Assembly: GCA_002371335.1 (NCBI GenBank)
Contig: DFHP01000033.1
Coordinates: forward strand, 20,103-32,551
DNA from: Eubacterium sp. UBA3720
GTDB taxonomy: Bacteria > Bacillota > Clostridia > Lachnospirales > Lachnospiraceae
Reading direction: 5' to 3'
DNA: 12,449 bases
In this document: in pieces, positions 1 to 5,415 of the stretch
How the letters are laid out: each line of letters starts with the position of its first letter
How positions within the stretch are numbered: the stretch's first letter is position 1
Position numbers and translations under genes: made by a program
The notes under the pieces: model-generated
Told to the model about the DNA's origin: nothing
Seen by the model: the letters and a program-made list of their open reading frames with translations, nothing else
Databases searched by the model: none

Positions 1-303
1 TTTACATAAGATATTCTATCGTATGATCTGTCATCTGTATAGCCAGAAAATCAAAAAAGAGGCCTGCCCCGTTTACTGCTGGCGTTCCGTGCAGTTATTG
101 GATTTTAGCTTTTTTGCAGCCTCATCCACGCTTTACAGCCTATCCGGGATTCCTCTTCGTCAGGCCAGTGCTTTGCCTCGGGCTTCCTTCAGACCCGCGC
201 CTCGCGACGGCGTCCTTGCCTCTGGCTGCATCCTTCCCACTAGCGGGCGGATCGGGGACTTTCACCCCTTAGAAAGTGCACCCGCCGGAGGGTTTCGTTT
301 CAC
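1..303 (-). mobile_element. Group II intron, 5' (domain I) region, partial
   Basis: Read on the minus strand, this stretch has no convincing protein but resembles the structured 5' region of bacterial retroelement-type group II introns. It has a GGGGTGAAAGTCCCC hairpin (251-268 region), a GC-rich multi-helix section, and a run containing CTGAAGGAAGCC, GCCTGACGAAGAGGAATC and TGCACGGAACGCC of the kind I recall from Clostridia intron domain I. The exact 5' boundary is not resolved: GTGAAAC starting at 303 and GTGCAC starting at 281 are both possible. The remaining domains and the expected reverse transcriptase/maturase would lie to the left, outside the window. Its position shortly after the encapsulin terminator, in the same orientation, recalls the terminator-targeting of class C introns, but the class is not established. 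Recognition is by remembered consensus, not by a covariance search. Confidence 0.6.
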
Positions 304-330
304 AGGAAATTGACGAAATTTCTTATGACA

Positions 331-365
331 GAAGAAAAGCGACCAACAAATTAATGTTGATCGCT
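331..365 (-). terminator. Rho-independent terminator after encapsulin gene
   Basis: On the minus strand an 11-bp stem (AGCGATCAACA paired with TGTTGGTCGCT, one G-T wobble) encloses a 6-nt loop (349-354) and is followed by TTTCTTC. It lies 20 bases past the encapsulin stop codon, in the right place and orientation to end the encapsulin operon. Confidence 0.85.
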
Positions 366-384
366 CCTCTGGCTTCCTGTCTTT

Positions 385-1158
385 TTAATCATTTTCATAT
401 ATGACGATAGCATTCTTGTTTTTGATTCTTAGAAGTATTGTTTCAAGAATCCGGAAATCATGATTTAAATCCGTTGCACCGAGGTACCCGGTAACCATAT
501 CCTGTCCTATCGCCAAATCTATGTTTTGAACGCCTGTAGTGATCAGTGCGGCTGTCTGTTTCGGCATTACAGGACTCTGGTATATTTTTCCGTCAATCAA
601 TTCACAGATTCGTTTACTTTCTAAAACGCCGGTTCCCGGCTGTATTCTGGAAAGTTCCACATATATATCAGGACTCACAATAAGAACTTTCGATCCATAG
701 ACGCCTGCTTCCAGCATTTCCTGCATTCCCATGGAAATGTCTGAAAAAGCATTTTCCCCTTCTTTCCAGTTCTTCATTTTTATCTTTTTTGTTCCACCGG
801 CACTCAGAATCCCTTCACTACCGGTTTGGGAATCACCAAGTAAGATCGTTTTATCTTCCTGAAGTGCACATCTGCTTGCTGCCTTTGCAGCCTGTGAAAG
901 AGAAAGCGGTATGTTAAGCCGCTTTGCATTCTCGATTTCTTTCCATTCGATCGTAAAGTCTGCATGAATATCAGAAAGGGTTTTCACAGATCCGTCTCCG
1001 TCATCAATCGACATAATTCCTGCGCCGAGCGGCCCATAAAGATCCAGAAATCTCCTTCCTGTTAAAATTGAACTTGCGGTGTTATTAACCACTTTGTCTA
1101 TTTCTGACCATTGCTCTTTTGTAAAATCAATATCATCCCGCATTAAATATTTCATCAT
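385..1158 (-). CDS. Family 1 encapsulin nanocompartment shell protein
   Basis: This 257-residue protein belongs to the linocin_M18/encapsulin family. These HK97-fold proteins self-assemble into a cytoplasmic icosahedral shell that encloses a cargo enzyme. Length matches family 1 members (about 265). The N-terminal pattern (FTKEQWSEID, then GRRFLDLYGPLGAG at about 34-47), the P-domain-like stretch with LSLSQAA, and the SEGILSAGG segment fit the family. The start is the first of two adjacent ATGs; AAGGAG at 1168-1173 sits 9 bases upstream, inside the end of the preceding gene. The gene begins 6 bases after the ferritin-like cargo gene, so the two are one transcript and probably translationally coupled. 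A hairpin terminator follows directly. Shell identity is strongly supported by the cargo neighbour. The function, sequestering iron as mineral, is inferred from the family. Confidence 0.93.
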   Translation of the reverse strand: MMKYLMRDDIDFTKEQWSEIDKVVNNTASSILTGRRFLDLYGPLGAGIMSIDDGDGSVKTLSDIHADFTIEWKEIENAKRLNIPLSLSQAAKAASRCALQEDKTILLGDSQTGSEGILSAGGTKKIKMKNWKEGENAFSDISMGMQEMLEAGVYGSKVLIVSPDIYVELSRIQPGTGVLESKRICELIDGKIYQSPVMPKQTAALITTGVQNIDLAIGQDMVTGYLGATDLNHDFRILETILLRIKNKNAIVIYEND

Positions 1159-1164
1159 ATCATT

Positions 1165-1533
1165 TTACTCCTTAAGGCTTCCTATTGTACTGGGATCATC
1201 AGTTCCTTCATTGAATGACTCTGAGGGTTCTCCGGCAGTAATTCCGAGTTCCTTCAGTTCTTCCAAAACTTCCTGCTCACCGGCTTTATACTGAACGCCT
1301 TCTTCCGGATCCAGATATTTAAGCAGTGTCAGAAGCTCGCCCATATGTGCCCGTTCTTCATCGCGTATATCAGAAAGAACAGCCTTTGCCACGGGATCAT
1401 CTGTTGCCTGGACATGAGCATCATAACCATAGATAGCCTCTAACTCACCAGCCAGATCAGCCCGAATTGCCTGTACAAGTTCTTTCTTTGTCATTTTTCT
1501 TTCCACATTTGCTGAAAAGGGATTTCCAAACAT
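1165..1533 (-). CDS. Encapsulated ferritin-like protein (EncFtn) cargo
   Basis: This 122-residue ferritin-like protein is made as cargo of the adjacent encapsulin. EncFtn proteins are two-helix half-ferritins that assemble as decamers, bind iron between subunits and oxidise Fe(II) for storage in the shell. By alignment from memory with the Rhodospirillum rubrum protein, the ferroxidase residues are E30, E60 and H63 (GELEA and RDEERAH motifs), with Y37 also conserved. Helix 1 spans about 15-43 and helix 2 about 46-73. An acidic linker leads to a C-terminal targeting peptide, DPSTIGSLKE (113-122), of the type that docks to the shell interior. ATG at 1533 is chosen because AAGGAGG lies 8 bases upstream; a longer GTG reading to 1557 would run through this ribosome binding site. 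It is the first gene of the operon. Confidence 0.92.
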   Translation of the reverse strand: MFGNPFSANVERKMTKKELVQAIRADLAGELEAIYGYDAHVQATDDPVAKAVLSDIRDEERAHMGELLTLLKYLDPEEGVQYKAGEQEVLEELKELGITAGEPSESFNEGTDDPSTIGSLKE

Positions 1534-1541
1534 AAACTTTT

Positions 1542-1548
1542 CCTCCTT
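1542..1548 (-). promoter_or_regulatory. Ribosome binding site of EncFtn gene
   Basis: A perfect AAGGAGG on the minus strand, 8 bases before ATG 1533, fixes the EncFtn start and excludes the GTG at 1557. Confidence 0.85.
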
Positions 1549-1575
1549 ATCTTTCACTGGTTTTTTTGGGGCTTA

Positions 1576-1594
1576 ATGAGGCTTGCATCCTCAT
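1576..1594 (-). other. Small hairpin in encapsulin operon leader
   Basis: An inverted repeat ATGAGG/CCTCAT with a 7-base loop lies just after the predicted transcription start of the encapsulin operon. It could stabilise the 5' end of the mRNA. With only 6 bp it may also be chance. Confidence 0.3.
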
Positions 1595-1603
1595 ATTTTT
1601 CAT

Positions 1604-1612
1604 ACTATAGCA
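1604..1612 (-). promoter_or_regulatory. Extended -10 promoter of encapsulin operon
   Basis: On the minus strand TGCTATAGT matches an extended -10 element (TG-N-TATAAT with one mismatch), about 70 bases upstream of the EncFtn start. No good -35 is seen at 16-18 bases; a TTGCCA at 1632-1637 is too far (22-base spacer). Transcription would start near 1597. It is the best promoter candidate in the gap before the operon. Confidence 0.45.
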
Positions 1613-1651
1613 ACGTTAGTTAAAATTAATATGGCAATATTTGTGATGTTT

Positions 1652-1666
1652 ATATAATGATTTATT
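1652..1666 (-). promoter_or_regulatory. Possible Fur/PerR-like AT-rich near-palindrome
   Basis: The minus strand reads AATAAATCATTATAT. Its right half matches the ATTATAA half of the PerR/Fur consensus in 6 of 7 positions; the left half matches poorly. Iron or peroxide control would suit a ferritin-encapsulin operon, but the site is about 40 bases upstream of the predicted -10 and the surrounding DNA is AT-rich anyway. The rest of the gap 1534-1836 holds only the promoter, this site and the terminator at 1691-1720. Confidence 0.2.
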
Positions 1667-1690
1667 ATTTGTCCAGACTTTCGGTTCATT

Positions 1691-1720
1691 AAAAAAACGA
1701 AGCCGGTCGGCTTCGTTTTT
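1691..1720 (-). terminator. Strong terminator after MFS gene (symmetrical)
   Basis: ACGAAGCC (1697-1704) pairs perfectly with GGCTTCGT (1709-1716) around a 4-base loop, flanked by runs of A on the left and T on the right. It works as a rho-independent terminator in either direction. Because the neighbouring genes are all on the minus strand, it ends the MFS transcript about 116 bases after its stop and insulates the encapsulin promoter. Confidence 0.88.
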
Positions 1721-1836
1721 ATCTTTTTCGATGATTTTGATGAAAGTGTGATATTTTTTACAGCAGCAAATGCGGGAACGCCGTACACAGCGATAAAAGG
1801 ATAAGAAAGAGGCATGCATTGGCCTGGCCGGTCGGA

Positions 1837-2997
1837 TCACATTCCGGGCCGGGATGATCGTTGCCCCCGCAGATCCACAACAGTAACGGCCAGAAGCAGA
1901 ATGATCAGCGCAAAGATCGCCATCATGCCTCTTCGGATATCCCATAGATCCGCCAGGATTCCGATGAGACTGGGCATCAGTGTAGACACAATTCCGGGAA
2001 TGACGATCAGCATTCCCATGCTCATGGAGTATTTCTCGAACAGGTCGCCGACATCGCCGATGGCTGTGCCGTACATACCGGCCATAAAGAGGCCCAGTCC
2101 GACAGAACCGATTGTCACAGGGAGGATAGAGCCTCCGAATATAAATAGAAGGAAGCTGACAGTCACACCGATGGACATGACCAGAAGCATATGCACGGGC
2201 CGGTATTTACGACTGAGAGCGGAGCAGGCAAGTCTGCCGGCAAGTACTGCTGCCCATAGCAGGATGGAAAGCATCTGGGCCTTTTCCTCAGAGACAAGGC
2301 CTGTATCGACATAGTATGTGACGAGAAATCCCATGATGCAGGCTTCGATTGCCAGGTAGCAGGAGAGAAAGGCGGCACAGATCCAGAAGACCTTACTGCG
2401 GAAAAACCCAAAATCCAGACCGGATTTGTTCACAGATGCAGGATAAGCCTCTTTCCCAATCTTCATGCCAAGGCAGCAGCCCAGGATGGAAATACCGATC
2501 ACAATCTCTGTCAGCAAAGCCATTCTCCAGGAATGACCGCAGATTAAGGCAATCAGGGGAGCGATACAGGCGCCGATGGCAAAACAGGCCTGCAGGAAAT
2601 TGAGACTGGAAGCATCATTTCCGGTAAGATTGCTGACGATTGAATTGTTGTAATTCCCGCAGGATCCCTTGCTGATTCCGGTCAGAAGCATAGCACAGAG
2701 AAGGAGAACGGGATTGCCTGTAAATATGATCAGTCCAAGCCCGATCATTGCAAGATTGACAAGGACCAGATAGGTCTTTTTTATGCCGAACAGCCCGGGC
2801 AAGAGAGGAGCCGCCAGGCCGGCCAGAAAATAGCCGCATGACTGCACGCCCATCATGATGCCGCTGAGCTTATAGCTCAGGCCGTACTCTGCCCGGATCA
2901 TAGGCAGTACCGCTCCTATGAGCAGCAGATAGATTCCCATTGAAGTCTGATTGAGGTACATGCAATTCAGCAAAAATCTGTTTTGTCTGTTTCTCAT
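1837..2997 (-). CDS. MFS family transporter, substrate unknown
   Basis: This 386-residue integral membrane protein has the length and alternating hydrophobic pattern of a 12-helix major facilitator. The first helix follows a short basic cytoplasmic N-terminus (RNRQNR). The loop between helices 2 and 3 (PLLPGLFGIKKTY, about 64-76) is a degenerate motif A lacking the usual Asp and Arg. A related loop, GRLACSALSRKYRP, lies in the second half, between the probable helices 8 and 9. A long cytoplasmic linker around 175-197 separates the two halves. The gene is monocistronic: it has a promoter with a perfect -10 near 3121-3126, a palindrome in the leader, and a terminator at 1691-1720. A GAGGGAAGG purine tract precedes ATG 2997. 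Overall shape suggests a sugar or drug-type permease, but no residue identifies the substrate. Confidence 0.85.
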   Translation of the reverse strand: MRNRQNRFLLNCMYLNQTSMGIYLLLIGAVLPMIRAEYGLSYKLSGIMMGVQSCGYFLAGLAAPLLPGLFGIKKTYLVLVNLAMIGLGLIIFTGNPVLLLCAMLLTGISKGSCGNYNNSIVSNLTGNDASSLNFLQACFAIGACIAPLIALICGHSWRMALLTEIVIGISILGCCLGMKIGKEAYPASVNKSGLDFGFFRSKVFWICAAFLSCYLAIEACIMGFLVTYYVDTGLVSEEKAQMLSILLWAAVLAGRLACSALSRKYRPVHMLLVMSIGVTVSFLLFIFGGSILPVTIGSVGLGLFMAGMYGTAIGDVGDLFEKYSMSMGMLIVIPGIVSTLMPSLIGILADLWDIRRGMMAIFALIILLLAVTVVDLRGQRSSRPGM

Positions 2998-3026
2998 TTC
3001 CTTCCCTCATTCCTTTCCGTCTGTTA

Positions 3027-3050
3027 TGCCGGTCCATGTGCCGGCACATG
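3027..3050. promoter_or_regulatory. 16-bp perfect palindrome, candidate operator
   Basis: CATGTGCCGGCACATG (3035-3050) is perfectly self-complementary. It overlaps a second inverted repeat, TGCCGG (3027-3032) with CCGGCA (3041-3046). Both lie in the predicted 5' leader of the MFS gene, 38 bases from its start codon. A homodimeric repressor could bind here; alternatively the RNA could switch between two hairpins. The symmetry is certain; the role is inferred. Confidence 0.5.
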
Positions 3051-3120
3051 AAACAATTACGGTGCGCGGGATTTCCCCGCAGAGCCAGTGCACCAGATGG
3101 GTTTTTAAATATTAAAAATT

Positions 3121-3149
3121 ATTATATCTTATCCTGCATAGTCCCGCAA
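3121..3149 (-). promoter_or_regulatory. Sigma-70-type promoter of MFS gene
   Basis: On the minus strand TTGCGG (-35, 3144-3149), a 17-base spacer and a perfect TATAAT (-10, 3121-3126) point toward the MFS gene. The predicted transcript starts near 3114, giving a leader of about 116 bases that contains the 3035-3050 palindrome. Confidence 0.6.
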
Positions 3150-3209
3150 CTCTTCAGGGGGGGAAGACAGCGGGGTAAAACTGCTGCAGTAAGCTATGAA
3201 GTGCGGCTG

Positions 3210-3368
3210 TCAGCGATGCCTTTCAAAACCATACGCAAGGAACTGTTCTTCCTTAGAATCGTAATAACCGTAAAATGCTCCTAATGTAAATCCTGCATCG
3301 GAAACAATCTTACGAAGCGATGCCCTCTGATTTTGCGTCAAGAAACACCGGAAATCTATGCAGAAATT
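3210..3368 (-). pseudogene. Chimeric TetR-family DNA-binding domain remnant
   Basis: Minus-strand reading from 3368 gives 52 codons with no start codon. Residues 16-40 read ASLRKIVSDAGFTLGAFYG followed by YYDSKE, a typical TetR_N helix-turn-helix, closely similar to the intact regulator at 10166-10762 (ASLRTICKKAGLTTGAFYN). The frame then continues EQFLAYGFE, which in the intact regulator comes before, not after, that helix-turn-helix. Bases 3221-3250 are identical to 10681-10710. One A is missing next to this match, and the frame ends at a TGA. No ligand-binding domain is present. The piece is therefore a scrambled leftover from at least two TetR genes or copies, next to the MFS gene such a regulator may once have controlled. 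Confidence 0.7.
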
Positions 3369-3385
3369 TCAATCCACCGTAAACA

Positions 3386-3427
3386 GGCCCGGCAGCGCTT
3401 TCCCATTAGAAAAAGCATTGCCGGGCC
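3386..3427 (-). terminator. Large inverted repeat, likely end of transport operon
   Basis: GGCCCGGCAGCGCTTT (3386-3401) and AAAGCATTGCCGGGCC (3412-3427) form a 16-bp stem with two non-Watson-Crick positions and a 10-base loop. It lies 55 bases after the last gene of the operon. The downstream tract on the minus strand (TGTTTACGG) is poor in T, so termination may be weak or the hairpin may instead protect the mRNA 3' end. Confidence 0.6.
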
Positions 3428-3481
3428 GCAGTCCGATTGCAAAACATATTTACTTATTTGCTCTTCCCGTATTTTTGATGA

Positions 3482-3667
3482 TCAGTCGCTCTTGATTACA
3501 CGGTAAAATACAACGCCGGCTGCCAGCAGAATCAACCCTGCGGCAAGGCAGGACGGAGCAACAAAGTCCGGTAATCCGGCACTTCCCAGATACAGCCCCC
3601 CGATTAAAAAGAAGACGCTGATCAACATCGTCAGCAGGCCGGCCATCCTACAGGTATTCTTTCTCAT
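3482..3667 (-). CDS. Small two-helix membrane protein, unknown function
   Basis: This 61-residue hydrophobic protein has a short basic N-terminus (MRKNTCR) and two predicted membrane helices at about 8-28 and 36-56, ending in a short charged tail (RVIKSD). Its ATG overlaps the TGA of the upstream ABC gene by 4 bases (ATGA), so it is translated with it and is the last gene of the operon. I do not recognise a family. Placement suggests an accessory subunit or stabiliser of the ABC pair, an inference from context only. A real gene is favoured by the coupling and the clean helix-turn-helix-like hydrophobic profile of two membrane spans. Confidence 0.72.
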   Translation of the reverse strand: MRKNTCRMAGLLTMLISVFFLIGGLYLGSAGLPDFVAPSCLAAGLILLAAGVVFYRVIKSD

Positions 3668-5415
3668 GCGCCCGCCTCCCAGTTCCAGCTTTTCATCTGC
3701 TCCTGCAGCTCAACCATGTGGCGGTATGAGCCGTCTTTCGTCATCAGTCCCTCGTGGCTGCCCTCTTCGATGATCCTTCCCTTGTCCAGCACCAGGATCC
3801 TGTCTGCACCGCGGATCGTGTTCAGCCGGTGGGCAATGACCAGCACAGTCTTGTTTCGGCAAAGTTCGCTCATAGCCTGCTGGATATAGAACTCATTATC
3901 CGCATCCACGCTTGCTGTTGCCTCGTCGAGAATGATGACCGGCGCATCCTTCAGGATACAGCGGGCGATGGAAATTCGCTGTGCCTCACCCCCGGAGAGA
4001 CTGGCGCCGCCCTCGCCCACGATGGTATCAAAGCCGTAGGGCAGACGTATGATGAAATCATAGCAGCGGGCCTTCTTTGCCGCCTCTGCAACTTCTTCAT
4101 AAGATGCTTCCGGCCTCCCCATCGCGATGTTGTTAAAGATCGTATCCTCAAAGAGATAGACTTTCTGAAACACCATACTGATCTGTGACATCAGCGTCTC
4201 CATGGGCAGATCTTTCACGTTAATGCCCCGCAGCTTCACTTCGCCTTCCTGTACATCCCAAAACCTCGCCAGCAGATTGGCAATCGTGGTCTTGCCGCTG
4301 CCGGACTCACCCACCAGGGCGATCATCTGTCCCCGGCCGGCGGCGAAAGAGATGTCATGCAGGATCGTCTCTTTCCCATAGGCAAATGTCACATGGTCAA
4401 ATTGAATCTCAGGTTCCGCCATCCCGGGCAGATCTTTTGATCCTTCCATGGGCAGAGTTTTTTCCGCAAAAACTGCATCCAGCCGATCCAGACAGTTTTC
4501 CATGATCGTCAGCCGTGAATCCAGCTGGAACAGGTGCCTGATCGGTGCAAAAATGTTCAGAAGGAACAGCATTACACCCACAAAGCCGGCGCTATCCAGC
4601 AGGCCCCGGCCGGCCAGCCAGACAGCGAGGGAAAGGATCCCCGCCGTTCCGACCGCATATACGATCTGGAGCGCCCGCTCCCATGGTGTATGCTGACGCT
4701 CGAAGGTAAGGTTGGCATCCCTGCTTTTGGCAAAACTCTGCCGCAGCTGCCCAGCGCTTTCGCCAGTCAGGCAGAAGCTTTTGGAAACACCAAGTCCCTC
4801 GGTGTATTCGATCACCGCGCCGGTCAGGTCCTCAATGGCCTGCTGCCGGGCAGCGGAGTTTCGCATGGACTCCCGGTTCATGGGATGGGCGATGCAGACA
4901 GCGATCAGTTCGGTGCAGAGCGCCGCCAGTCCCAGCCAGGGATGCAGCGAAAACAGAAACGCCGTCAGCACCAGCTGGGCGAAGCTGTCGCTCACCACTT
5001 CAGCGACAATGTTCATGCTGTTCTCTTCAATGAACACCATATCCGCAGAGAGGATAGAGCTGATCCGCCCCAGATTTCCTGCCGTAAAATAACCCATTGG
5101 CAGCCGGCGGAGATGCGCCGCAAAGTCCTTACGCTTCTCGGCAAAGACCTCATAGCCCGTGGCGGACTGGAAACGGTCTGCCATGTTCTGAAAAATGGTT
5201 CCAAGCACCAGAAAGAAGAGCAAAACCGCTGCAGACAGACAGCATGTGGCTGCATCTGCCGTCCCATCCATCAGTTTCCGCATCATCCATACCGCAACGA
5301 AGATCGGCGCGTTCTGGCAGATGGATTTCAAAAAGGAAAACAGATAGGCAATGCGGATCTTTAAAGCGAAATGTCCGCCGCAGAACTTCAGAATACGATG
5401 TACCATTCCAATCAT
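3664..5415 (-). CDS. ABC transporter half, exporter-fold permease plus ATPase
   Basis: This 583-residue fused permease-ATPase is the second half of a heterodimeric type IV ABC transporter. Residues about 15-315 form the six-helix transmembrane domain. The ATPase follows, with Walker A GESGSGKTT (369-377), Q-loop Q417, signature LSGGEAQ (473-479), Walker B VIILDEA with the catalytic Glu (493-499) and switch His 529. All catalytic positions are intact. ATG 5415 is chosen over an upstream in-frame ATG at 5469 because it overlaps the preceding TGA as ATGA and has GGGAGG 10 bases upstream. Its partner is the C-terminal half of the preceding 1088-residue protein. Exporter-fold pairs usually export drugs or lipids, but the YbtPQ and IrtAB pairs import siderophores. 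Linkage to ECF genes makes an uptake role plausible but unproven. Confidence 0.9.
   Translation of the reverse strand: MIGMVHRILKFCGGHFALKIRIAYLFSFLKSICQNAPIFVAVWMMRKLMDGTADAATCCLSAAVLLFFLVLGTIFQNMADRFQSATGYEVFAEKRKDFAAHLRRLPMGYFTAGNLGRISSILSADMVFIEENSMNIVAEVVSDSFAQLVLTAFLFSLHPWLGLAALCTELIAVCIAHPMNRESMRNSAARQQAIEDLTGAVIEYTEGLGVSKSFCLTGESAGQLRQSFAKSRDANLTFERQHTPWERALQIVYAVGTAGILSLAVWLAGRGLLDSAGFVGVMLFLLNIFAPIRHLFQLDSRLTIMENCLDRLDAVFAEKTLPMEGSKDLPGMAEPEIQFDHVTFAYGKETILHDISFAAGRGQMIALVGESGSGKTTIANLLARFWDVQEGEVKLRGINVKDLPMETLMSQISMVFQKVYLFEDTIFNNIAMGRPEASYEEVAEAAKKARCYDFIIRLPYGFDTIVGEGGASLSGGEAQRISIARCILKDAPVIILDEATASVDADNEFYIQQAMSELCRNKTVLVIAHRLNTIRGADRILVLDKGRIIEEGSHEGLMTKDGSYRHMVELQEQMKSWNWEAGA

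Larger units (their letters stand above)
2998..3481. other. Gene-free interval between MFS gene and transport operon
   Basis: This 484-base stretch carries no intact gene. From left to right it holds the MFS leader with its palindrome, the MFS promoter, a broken TetR-type fragment and a large inverted repeat at the end of the ABC operon. Its composition is patchy (AT-rich around 3105-3130, G-run at 3160-3166), consistent with rearranged DNA. Confidence 0.7.

Noticed and set aside
23..313. 96-codon plus-strand open frame
   Set aside because: It is antisense to the group II intron-like RNA region; composition and lack of a ribosome binding site argue against a protein.
1534..1557. Upstream GTG start for the EncFtn gene
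   Set aside because: Translation from it would include the strong AAGGAGG that serves ATG 1533, and family proteins start near that ATG.
1600..1945. Two minus-strand open frames between the encapsulin operon and the MFS gene
   Set aside because: Both read through the perfect terminator hairpin at 1691-1720, one overlaps the MFS gene, and neither has family resemblance.
4534..5364. Long plus-strand open frame of 276 codons opposite the ABC gene
   Set aside because: It is a codon-bias shadow of a well-supported ABC transporter gene, with no recognisable domain; the same holds for the plus-strand frames between 5508 and 8756.
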